Positions 10,901 through 22,900 of a stretch of DNA of 64,000 nt are shown here, piece by piece. The translations under genes were made by a program, and so were the position numbers. The notes under the pieces are model-generated. The model had not been told where the DNA came from, ran no database searches, and saw only the letters and a list, made by a program, of their open reading frames with translations. Source of the DNA: Rhabdophis nuchalis (Eukaryota; Chordata; Lepidosauria; Squamata; Natricidae); NCBI GenBank assembly GCA_039707465.1, contig CM077647.1, positions 115,632,610 through 115,696,609 of the forward strand, read 5' to 3'. Each line of letters begins with the position of its first letter. The first letter of the stretch is position 1.

Positions 10901-13900
10901 GGAAACTAATCAAGGAGAGAAGCAACTTAGAACTAAAGAGAAATTTCCTGACAGTTAGAACAATTAACCTCTGGAACAGCTTGCCTCCAGAAGTTGTGAA
11001 TGCCCCAACCCTGGAAGTCTTTAAGAAGATGTTAGATAGCCATTTGTCTGAAATGGTATAAGGTTCATGCCCACGCAGGGGGTTGGACTAGAAGACCTAC
11101 AAGGTCCCTTCCAACTCTGCTATTGTATTGTATTGTAAGCACTCCATGGGCTGTATCTGGGCCGCAGGCCTTGAATTTGATACCCCTCTCTTAAATAGAT
11201 ACCATCTGGACATTGGAATTTATTTAGTTTTACTTGATCAATTTTGCTTGTAATCATTTTTCCATAGCTGTGTTAGTGTTTGTCCTGCAAGCCTTTCATT
11301 TTGGAACTTCTGAACATGTAGGTGAAAGATGTACTGGAATAGGAATGAATGTGTGTGTGCGTGTGTGCACAGACAGACAGACAGACAGACACACATACAT
11401 ACACTTTTTTTTCTCATAGGTTCAGCTTGTTGGGTTGGATGAAGAAAGCTCTGAATTCATTTGCAGAAATACTTTTGATCACCCCTATCCTACTACCAAG
11501 CTCATGTGGATACCAGATACCAAAGGAGTTTATCCAGACCTTTTGGCAACCAGTGGTGACTATCTGCGTGTGTGGAGAGTAAGTAGACCATTTAGGAAAT
11601 AATTCTTTTATGCTTTAATTTAAAATACATATATTCAGCATATCCAAGTATAAAAGGTTTCGCTTTTGAAGCATGTAACTTGAAAGTTTTCATAGATTTA
11701 TCAGAATATTCTTACAATATATTGGGATATTAGTAACACTACAGCTGTATCTCAAATATAGCACTGTAATCAACAGATTGATAACAATTCAAGTGATAAT
11801 CATTTCACCTGTAAGCTCTTCAGTTATCAGTAAAAAGAATGAATCCTCAGCAGTTCATCAGAAATATATTACAAATAACCTGAAAATCTGTCTTCCCTAA
11901 TGTAATGATATATGGATTCTTATTTGGAAATAGTGCAGAAATGCTTGGAACTCTCAGGATTCAAATTCTGCTGTAATATTGAACGCCAGACCTGTATCAT
12001 AACCATCCTCATCCACAATTGTGGATGCGATGGTAGATCAGGTTCACATTTCCAAAATCTGGGTGGCATGGAGAAAGGGGAAGTTCATCTCTCAAAAATC
12101 TCCTACCCCACCTCCAGGTTTTCAGTTTGTCCCAGGATGATGGTGAGTGGTAGCTATTGTTATCCCTAAAACTCGGCTGGCATCGAGGAACAATGCTCTA
12201 GATAAACAGATGTGAGAACTTGTTAGTGCGATTACAGTGATCCCTCGTTTTTCGCGGTTAATGGGGACCGGAACCTTCCACGGAAACTGAAAAACCGCGA
12301 AGTAGGATTCGCAATACACTATACCGGAAACTTGAGTTGGTGGACATCGTTTAAAGCAAGCACTAGGGGGCGCTTGCCTCCTACCAATGCATTTTTTTTC
12401 TATTCTGTATTGTTGAAAAACCCGCGAAGCACTGAAGCCGCGATAAATGAAGCCGCGGAAAACGAGGGATCACTGTATACATGAAGGGGCTTTTGGGCTA
12501 GCTGCTGGTATATCATTCCCCATGTTGCAAAGCAGGATCCCCCATCATGGCTGTCAAACTGATACTAGGGAGCTTCAACTTGCCTGTCCTGGCTGAAAAG
12601 TCTAGAACAGCTCCAAAGTTCTTGGCTGCCATGACAATGCACCTGGATCAGCGTATTGGTTTATGGTTTATGGTTTATTTAATTTATATACTGCACCCTT
12701 TCCCAAAAGGAACTCAGGGCGGTGCACAGGCAATTTAAAAACATATATAAACAACAATATACCAAATATAAAACCAAATTAAATTAATATCCCTGTGCTA
12801 AAAATTTAAATATATTAAAACAATATCCCTAAAACCAATTTAAAACAATTTAACTGCAGACTGTGGGCTAGGTGATGTAAGTTAGGCCAGGCCGGCCTGT
12901 TGGATTAAAGACCCAACACCTAAAAAGGATCATATGCCAGATCTGGTTTTTATCTTGGGGCAGACAGAGCATGATCTTAAAAGGGGCAGGATAAATGTTA
13001 GCTCCTTGTTGTGGCTAGATCATCATGATAGCTATAGAGCATCATGTTGCAACTAACCCACCCCTAATGGAGAAGGAGTTGTTAGAGTGGCCGACTTTGG
13101 GCACCAAATGGATCCAGTACATTTTTAGAGGGCCCAGGGATCTAAAGAACAGCTCAGTTGAAATCGTGGTTGTCCAATAGAACAAACAGATAATTAGAGG
13201 CTTAAGCAGGTTGCACTAGGGCGGTCTCTCCCTAAATTCACTATAGCTCCTTGGTTTATGAGTAGCTCAATGATATGGAGCAGCAGTAGAGACGCCTAGA
13301 GCATTGCTGGAATACCTATTTTGAATCTAGATAGACTTTAATTAGAGCTCATGTCAAGCAAACACAGTAGCAAATCAAGCAATAAAAAGACACTAATATT
13401 ATCACTCCTATTGCATCTGCTGAATGCCCCAGAAACTTTTTAAATTGACTTGTTCCCTTTAAAAGAAAGATGGTCATCAAGAACATTTAAATGGGCAATA
13501 TGGCAAATATAACCACTCAGATTTTAATAGAATTAGATTCTAATTGGATGGTGCTAGTAGAGGTGATTACAACTTTGTCTTATAAAGTGTTCTGGCATTG
13601 ATTTGAATATGTGAATCCTAAGGAAATTACTATGGCTCTCTATAATGTCAGTTCTGCACTTTGCATTTGGATCCCTGCCCCTCATGATGCCTCTTGTAAA
13701 GTGGCAGAATACTAAATTTCAAGTATTAATGCTGCTTTGATTGAAGAAATGCTCCATTAACATAAGAAGATACAATATGCTTCCTGCTCAAGAAGCCTCT
13801 CTCAACTAAATTATTGTGAACAATATAGACCTTGTGGAGTGCCTCAGGTCTTTCTACTCTCTTAGCTTCTTTTATATAGAAAAAGTTTTATTGGTTTTAC

Positions 13901-16900
13901 ATTTTTTAACAGGATAGGGTAATGGTTACAAAGAAATTTTGAGAGCATTCACGTCAGAGTCGTCGGACCTTCCAAGACCTCAAATTACACATTAAAAAAG
14001 TTAACATAGAAAACATTTTCCATACCACTACAAGATGAGAGCAAGTACATTTACCTAAATTCTCCCTTCCATGCTGTCAGACATTTACAAAAAGTCCGGA
14101 TAAGAATATTATGCAAAATTGTTCAAGAAAAATCAAGGCAAAGTTATTTTTTTGATCTAAGTCTTTTGGCTATTGTGTCTTCTTTCTCTCCTCCCTGGCC
14201 CCCCTCGGGCGGGGCCGTGGCCCCCTCCGTCCCCCCTGGATCTTCCCCCAGGGCAGAGGAATGTTTTTTAAGAAAGGCTTCCGCCTCAGCAACTGTTTTA
14301 ATCCTCACTCTTCCTCCTTCCCAGAACACCAGCATCCCTTCAGGGGTCATCCACTTGAACCAAATCCCGTGATCAAACAAGGTTTTAGACAAGAAGGAAA
14401 AATTCCTTCTTGCATCTCTAATTTTTCTAGGGATCTGCTTCAAGATAGTGACCGTCTCTCGTTGATAAGTTAAGGGTTTCTCTCTCTGCGCTTTCAGGAC
14501 TTCCTCTCTGGTTGACCTTCTAACAAATTTCACATGTATCTCTCTAGGCACTTCATTTATCCTGGCATATGCTGAGTTAATTCTGTAGGCTAGGTCAATG
14601 TCCCCCCTGATCTCATCTTTAGGTTTTTGTAAATAATCTGCTAAAATTGTGCTCATAAGATCAGGGAGGCATTCACCAGATTCCTCAAGAACGTTCTGAA
14701 ATCTCAAAAAATATGTCATTCTTTCCATATCTATCCTAGACACACGCCCATTTATTTCCCCCACCTCATTAGAAACATTTTTAATCTCTCCCTTAGCCCC
14801 CTCCAACCCTCCTTCCAATTCTTCATTCTTCTGTGTGTTCTCCAACACTTGCTTCCGGGTATCCAATAGTTCCTTTTTGAAAGTACTATTTTCAGCCCTC
14901 TGGGCCTTTATTTCTGATATCAAAGTCTGCATAGAGGTTTCAAGAGAAGCCATCCTTTGTTCCAAATTTACAAGTGCTGCTTCTTGTGCCATGGTTAAAA
15001 GTTAGAGTCACTGCCACCAAGATGGCGTTTTCCGGGTGGGGCTGGTGGGGCAAACCAGGAGCTCAGTTCAGTTCAGGGCTGTGAAGTTGCAAACAATTCA
15101 GAAACCAAAAGAGACACAATTTCCCAAATAGTAATAGCGAAGGTATTCCAGAGAAGAAGTCACAAATCCATCAAAAGAAATTTTTTTAAAAAAAATCCAG
15201 AGAGAGTCCTGCTTTCAAAGAGACGCTGGAAATTTTCCTTAGTTGAAATAGTCAGGCAGGGACAAAAGGAATCCACTTCCACCGCTCATCTCAGCCAGAG
15301 GGAGAGAGTAGCAAAATAAGAATTTTTTTAAGCTCAGCCAGACCCAGAAACAATGTTGCAAAAAGTCACAATCCACTTTCCTTTGTTAGAAACCGTCCGG
15401 AGTGAAAGTTTTCCGCTTTCTCTTTGCAGAGAAGCCATTTTAACGCGCCGCTTAAATCCGAGGGGGGTTTTTTTTAAAAAATAAACACCCCCCTCCCAGT
15501 CCGTTCAGCCTGGCTGGCAGCAAGGTAAAAAAAGTTTTTTTAGAAACTCACTCTCTCCTCGCAGCTGAAGCCTCGGGAGCCCTTCCGACTGAGACGATCA
15601 GCCCTCCTCATTGCTGTAAATGGCGCCGTCTTCCTTAGGCGAAGGGAGAACCCCCCGCTAGCATGTTCTCCCTCACCTGAGCCGCGCCGGGAGCCGCTTC
15701 CTCCACCGCCGTGGGGGGCGCGCCCCCCGACGAGCCGGCCCTACGGGAGACCCTCAAAAAAGAGGAGTCTCGCCCCCGTTGGGGGGCAGAAGAAGAAACA
15801 AAGCGGCGAGCGAGCGCTAGGCTCGCCCGTCGCCGCAGGAGCCGGAACCGGAAGCCTCTCTTAGCTTCTTTTGTACATCTCTGAAATCAATTGTGGGAGC
15901 TCACCTATTGTCACAGAGTCTGATATTATGGGTATGCAAAAGATGTAGCAGCTGCACATCTTCGTTATGGACTAAGCAGATGATGCAGTAGAAATAGGGA
16001 TCTAGTATCTAGAGGCCGTCAAGCTCTGGATATGGAGGAAGAGAATCAGTGGATTAGATTTTTGTGGACATTTTTTTCATGGGTTTAGATGGTTCAAAAC
16101 TTGCAGTAAGTTTTTATTTGCTTAACCTTAGTTTCATTGAATTCACTGGATTCATCCAACAAGCCATAGGATAAAGTAGGATTTAGAATGGTTTACAAAT
16201 AAACATTTGAATCTGTACTTAATTTAATTTATACTGGAGAAATTGATTTATTTGATATTGCTATATATATATGAACTACTGTTATCATTTTATAACATAA
16301 GTATATACACTAATTATTCTATTTACGCAACTGATCATATGTATTTGAATCTGCTTAATTTTTTAATATATATTTTTTGCTTTACCCTTAAAAATTGTTA
16401 ACATGAAGTGTGTTAACAAATAACTCTGAGTGGCTAATGACAGGGTTATTGTTAGTTTATTATTTATTATAAAATAATAGTCAAAACTAACTAAAATATA
16501 AAATCTGAAAGAACTCCTAAGGGGAAAACAGATCTAATAAACTAAAAACGCTATAGGGTCTCCAGCTGACCCCCTTGCCTGGGAACACATCCAGATATTG
16601 AAGGTTGCTGAGAGTTTTCAAGGAGAGCCAGAATGGGCACACTAATCTTTCCTGGTCTTGCCAAAGATAATCCACAAGCACAGTCAGTGCTGTTTCAGTC
16701 TTATACCCAGCTGAAAGGGGTCCAAATGATCTGCTTCTTTCAGAATCATCTGAAGCTGTAGTGTGATCAACTTTTCCACATATTTTTCCAAAAAGTGCAA
16801 TTTAGACACAGGAAGAATTTGGCATGTTCCAATGAAAGCTTCTTGGGGTAAACCAATACCTCTTTCATCATTGGCAGATTTCCCTCAGTGATAGATTCAC

Positions 16901-19900
16901 CACCACTAAGCTGCACGTTATTTCACAGAAAATCTTAGTATCCAGGTGCATGGCTCTAATATACAGGTGGCAATCTTGCAACTCCAAAATTCCTCTCCAC
17001 TTCATAAAAGCTAACAGGAACAAGAGCTAACTCATCCCAAATAACAGAGCTATACTAAGTCTCAATTATTTTCATGGGATTTGCCTCAATGCCAGGGTTT
17101 AGTTTGGAGCAAATATCTTTTTCTGAAGATGCCTAGAATATTCCTTAAAGCAGCTCTGAAAGAGAATCTCCAGTTCTCCGGGAAGGACTGAGCCTTTCTA
17201 AACAGGACAGCTATCCACAGAGTATTTTACCATTTTTGCCTCCATGACGTAGGTCTTAATAATGGCTGTAGTTCGTGTTTCATTGAGTTCATTACGCCTC
17301 ATTGTCCTCCAGTACTGCTTTCAGGGTCTTTTCTCATATTTTCATCTCCTTCCACTCTTCTATGAACTAAAGGGAGTCCTGGGATTCACAGCTGGAGAAA
17401 AGCCACATAGACATGATCTGATCCTAGTTCACAATCACCTTCTTATTCTAGGCAATGACTGAAGCCACAGTCAAACTATGCACCAGACCTGCGGGAATAC
17501 TCTTCAAGCTCCCTTTGGAACCAAATAAGATCAATCAGTGTTCAAATAGACTCAGCCTCTCTACAGCAGAGAGCAACATCAAGGCAATCAGAAAGTGATC
17601 TGACCATTAACAGGAAAGAAGTGGTAAACTCCAGTTCCAGGAAGATTAATTTGTTGAGCTGCTGCCTTGAGAAGAAAATTAGATTTTGTCTATGATCACC
17701 ATTACGTGTTAACCCTTGGCAACATGCATCAGATCCAAGACTGTCCTATTGGCCATGAACTCCCAAACAATCTCATACATTGCCCTCAAGAGAAAGCAGT
17801 TTGAAGTGCCCTAAGACCGTAATCCTCGGCTGGATTACTGTAACGCTCTCTACATGGGGCTCCCCTTGAGGTGCACTCGAAGGCTACAGTTAGTTCAGAA
17901 TGCGCCCGCGCGGGTGATTATGGGTGCCCCAAGGCAAGCCCACATAACACCTCTCCTGCACGAGCTGCACTGGCTGCCTGTGGCCTTTCGAGTGCGCTTC
18001 AAGGTGTTGACGACCATCTTCAAATCGCTCCATGACTCGGGGCCTAGCTATATACGAGACCGTCTCCTGCCCCATACATCCCTTCGTCCGATCCGCTCCC
18101 ACAGAGAGGGTCTTCTCCGGGTACCGTCGGCTGGGCAATGCCGGTTGGCGACCCCCAGGGGAAGGGCCTTCTCTGTAGCGGGCCCGGCCCTCTGGAACGA
18201 CCTACCCCCCGACCTACGCATCATCTCGGACCTCCGCCTCTTCCGCCAACGTCTTAAGACATATCTATTTCAACAAGCCGGCCTAGCATAGCCCCCCGTT
18301 TCTGACTTTTATCCATACATTTTAATCTTCATGTTTTAAAATGGTTTTTTTAGCACGGGATTTAAATTTAATATGCTTTTAATAATGTATATTGTTTTTT
18401 GTATGATTTTAATAATGCCTGTACGCCGCCCTGGGTCCTAACAATGGAGAAGGGCGGGGTATAAATTCGAAAAAAAGAAAAAAAAGTAAACCTGGGGAAG
18501 TTCATGATCAGTCAGGCCATGCAGTCAAGGAACTTAGGTAGATAGATTGTTACACAACAGAAATCTGCTACAGACACCATTACCTGGGGGGGGGGGAGCG
18601 ACCTTTTGTGGGGGGGCAGTAATTTTTTATTTATTTTGAAAAAAACCCCACAAATAAGGCAGACATATTCAAAAAAGAAGAACATAAGAAGCCATCTTCC
18701 ATTACAAATTATAAATCATAAAAATTATATCAATTAATCATAAAGTTCCATACATTTCTTCCAGGTTAAGTGGCCTTTCATGACAGCAGAGGGCCGCTAT
18801 TCTCATAGCGGCCAGGGCGCAGCCAGCGGGGCAGGCAGGGGTGCTCTGAATGCGCTCAGAGGCAGCCTGGGGCCAGGGCAGTGGCGCGGGCTGAAAGCGG
18901 CGGCCGGAGTGGGCTGTTGGGCAGATGGAAGGGGTGGGCCGGTGAGGTAGGAGCAAGCCAGCAGGCAGGCAGGCAGCAGGCGGAGGAGGAGGAGGAGGAG
19001 GAGAGCTGTTCGCAGCAGGGCTGCAGCCGGAGCCCGCGCAGCCCTGAACTTTGCACTGCCGCGATGCGCTGAGAGCGGCTGGCCAGGAGCCTCACCAGCT
19101 CTCAGTGCAGTGGCAGCGCAAAGTTCAGGGCCTCACGGGCTCCAGCTGCAGCCCCGCCGCGAACAGCTCTCCTCCTTCTCGTCCTCCACCTGCTGCCTGC
19201 CTCCCTGCTGGCCCGCCCCCCCCTCGCCGGCCCGCCCCTTCCGACAGCCCGCTCTGGCCGCTGCTTCCTGCCTGTGCCGCTGCCCTGGCCCCAGGCCGCC
19301 TCTGAGCATGTGCAGAGCGCCCGCCGCCACCCCAGGGAAAAATCTTGACTTTTTAAAAACCCCGTGGGACAATTTCTTCAAAAGCGGAACTGTCCCGCCA
19401 AAAGCAGGATGTCTGATCACCTTACTCTAGAGCCCAATTTAACAAAGGCATTACCAAAATACCTCACCTAGCATTTGCTACTCTCTCATCTTTGGTCTGG
19501 GCTTTTGTGTGAAAGCATTGTGAAAAATTATGCTACTGAAAATATTTATTTGCTTTTGGTTGGTAGATGTTGACGATCTGTTTAAAAAAATAAGGTAGAT
19601 CCTAGAAGTCTTATGTTTATCCATATTTCATGAATGGATGGCAAAAATAATATCTATATTTTTGAGATTATTTTCCTTGCATTTGTGGGATTAAAAAAAC
19701 CTACAAAAATGTGCCTTAAAAATATTGAAGTTTAAATCTTGTGAGATTTTAGGAGAAGATTGCTTACAAATAGTAATTTATAAATCAAAGGTAATTGCAC
19801 GTAAAAAAAGAAACATTCAATTTATCATAATCGCTATCAATAATAACCTGAATATATTGTTTGTCAATGACCTTTAAAGTCCATTATGGCATGGGTCCAG

Positions 19901-22900
19901 GATATCTAAGGAGCTGTCTTGCCCCAAAGGGGTTGGCATGTCTCTAACTGAAAGGACCTATTGCAAATCCCATTAGCCAAGGAATTTCATCTGGGTCTAG
20001 AAGAGCCTTCGCTGTTATGTCCCCTGCTCTTCTCCCAGCACATGAGATTTAGCCCCACCTTTCTGGCCTTTAGAAAGAGCCTTAAAACCTGGATTTGCTT
20101 GTCGGTTTGGAGCCCTGATGGAGAAGCTGTAGGCTGCAGTTGGTTGATGCCAAACACAAGAAACCAGTAGCCAGAGTTCAAAGCTACAAACTGATGATCT
20201 GTTCCACATCACCCTCAGACTTGGCCTGGTCATCTTCTACAGTTGTTGCAGTGATCCGGAAGGCACCACCACTGCTCTGGTCTAAACTCACAGTCTTTTA
20301 CTCTACAATTAATCTTTTGTTATTTTAATTAGTTTCTATATTTATAATGGCTTTTTATATCTCTATTTTTATTATATTGTAAGTCACCTAGAATTGCCCC
20401 AAATAGCAAAATGGATGGTATACATGTCCTCAACCTATGGCCACAATTGAGCCCAAAATTTCTGTTTTTAAATGAGACATTTGTTAAGTAGGTTTTGCCC
20501 CATTTTATGACCTTTCTTGCCTCGGTTGTTAAATGAATCACTGCAATTGATAAGTTAGTAACTTGTCTTTCCCCATTTAATTTGCTTGTCAGAAAGTCAC
20601 AAAAAGGGGTCACTGACCTTGGGATACAACAACGGTCATAAATATGAACCACTTACCAAACATCTGAATTTTGATTACAGCAAAGTAACTGAAAAAATGG
20701 TCATGTTACTTTTTTCAATGGTACAACTTTGAATGGTCACTAAATAAACTGTTGTAAGTCAAGGACTACCTGTATAAATTGAATTTAAAAATGAATAAGA
20801 AACTTTAAAAAGGAAATCAGATTTAGATTAAATTATAGCCAAGAAGATCTGACATTTTGTCAAAATGATAAAAGCAGCATTGCACCATTATGCAAGTGCC
20901 TTTTGTATGTGCACAACACAACACTGTTCTTGTCATTTGCTGCATTCATTGCTTCTGCTGATACCTCTAATTAAATCTAAAATTACAAGAAATAAATGTA
21001 TTCATGCAAATGGATTTTCTTCTATGCCCCCTCAAAATCTATTTAAGGGTTCAAGGAGAAGTATGACTCTTTTGCTATAAGGAATTTCTTCCAATTTAAC
21101 TAAAAACCTCTCCTGAATTCTGTACTTTAGTATAATGAAGAATCCAATAATTGCAATGGGAAAACTATATACTGTCTCTGCTGTTACTCTCTGGATGCAA
21201 TAAAATGTGTGCAGAGTTATGAAAAAGCATGAGACTTTGGAAGAATGACCATTTCCCTAAGTTTTAGGGAATCCATATTCTTTTAAATACTGGTATGTAA
21301 ATTAACTTAATGTGATGACAAGAATTTGTTGATATTTTTTATTCAGGTGGGTGAAACAGAGACCAGACTAGAATGTCTGCTGAACAACAATAAGAATTCT
21401 GATTTTTGTGCTCCACTGACCTCTTTTGATTGGAATGAAGTTGATCCTTATCTGTTAGGTAAGATCCAATTACTATTGTAGCAGAATGATGGTAACATGA
21501 TAAAAACAACTAAAAGTTCTATTTATAAATTAAAAGTTAATAGCGTAAGATTTACCAAGAGGATTAAACCAGACTGGAAAGAGCTTTTTCTGGACATTAT
21601 GACTTTTTTGTTCAACAGTACAAACTTCATGAAATAAAAAGATTGCTCTTGACCATAACAAATACTGGAGAGATTTACTATAGATAAACTTCAACTTACA
21701 ATTACAATTGACCCTAGAATTTGGATTGTAAGTTGTTATAATCATTAATTGAGGCATGCTGAATGACCCCCATCCTAGCTCCCACCACTGCCATAGTTAA
21801 GTGATCATATGGATCATTAAATTATTGTATGAGGATAATATGCTGGAGGCCCAGCATGCATTGGCATGTGGAAACTATTGTGGGCTGGGAGACTTTGAAC
21901 AGCTAGGGCCATTAATGTATGGACCTCCTCCCCCCACCTCTCCCAGAAGTCTTGGGCATTCTCCCAGCCCAAACTTGCTAGTCCATTTACTTTCCCTTTC
22001 TGTGCAGCTACTGACAAATGTGCTCAGCTGATGCACGGTGCAGGTGCTATAGAAATCTAGCTAGTGTAATGCTTAAGACTCTTTCTACCTTTGGAAATGT
22101 CACCACATGAGCATCAGCCTTTATGATGTTTTGAAGCTCTTTCTAGTTTCAGAAACATTGCAAAGGCTGGTGCTCATCTTATGATGTTCCCCGTCAGAAA
22201 GGGCCTCAGTACATTATGAGATGATTGAGAGTCATTGTAATGTTCTAAGTTTCTTTCTATATTCGGAAATATCACATTGGCTAGCTTTCTACAATAACTC
22301 TCCTTCATATCAGCTGGAGGCGCTTATCAGCACCTGCATGGAAAGGGAAAGTAAGTGGACGTATGCGGTTGGGCAAGGAGAAGGAGATGGATGGGAGGCC
22401 TACACATGGGTGGGTTTAGCCAGCTGAGACCTCTCAGCACATGGCAGCAGGAATTTTGCAGCACTGTCATGGTCATAAGAGTGGGCATGCTGTCAAGATC
22501 TGAATTTTTGTTACATAACTGTATTGTAGATTTTAAGACTGCAGCAGTCAAAACTTCAGGAAGTGTTGTATGTCCCTTTGTTCAATGCTGTGATAATATC
22601 AAATGGTCACTGAACAAACAGTAAAGGACTAACTATATGTACTAGCTGTCCTGTGCAGATATCTGTATCTTTTACTGTTAGCCTTTTTAAAATTACATTC
22701 TCCAATAAAGAGACCTGAAAATACCAAATAATTTTATTGTAACCACTCTTTTCTTTTGGCAATTCTTTGTCGGTACAATTATCAGCTATTCGGTCAAAAT
22801 AATTAAGTACCACCTTTTTTAATTGTCAAATATTAAACAGAAAAATGACTTGTTTTGGTGGGCTGCTTTTATAATTGCATAACGAGTTCCTTTAATAGCT

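Larger units (their letters stand above)
13874..15855 (-). mobile_element. L1-type element with 5' UTR, ORF1 and 3' end but no ORF2 (HAL1-like)
   Basis: The interval is bounded by a perfect 17-bp duplication, so it is one insertion. In minus-strand order it has a GC-rich 5' UTR of about 860 bp (15855-14993), a complete 282-codon ORF1 (14992-14144), and about 270 bp of 3' UTR ending in 'ccaataaaacttttt'. There is no room for ORF2 (normally over 3.5 kb), and no reverse transcriptase motif is visible. A second, 5'-truncated insertion at 48622-49326 has the same ORF1-to-3'-end order. This suggests a non-autonomous lineage rather than one accidental deletion. The sense strand opposes DCAF7. Confidence 0.85.

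Noticed and set aside
11361..11400. Short regularly repeated units as a possible CRISPR-like array
   Set aside because: Simple microsatellite with no spacers, in a vertebrate intron. No CRISPR array exists in this window.
18738..19430. Several GC-rich frames of 60-106 codons on both strands
   Set aside because: They lie in the arms of a long inverted repeat, have low-complexity Ala/Pro/Ser content and no domain, and mirror each other across the palindrome.
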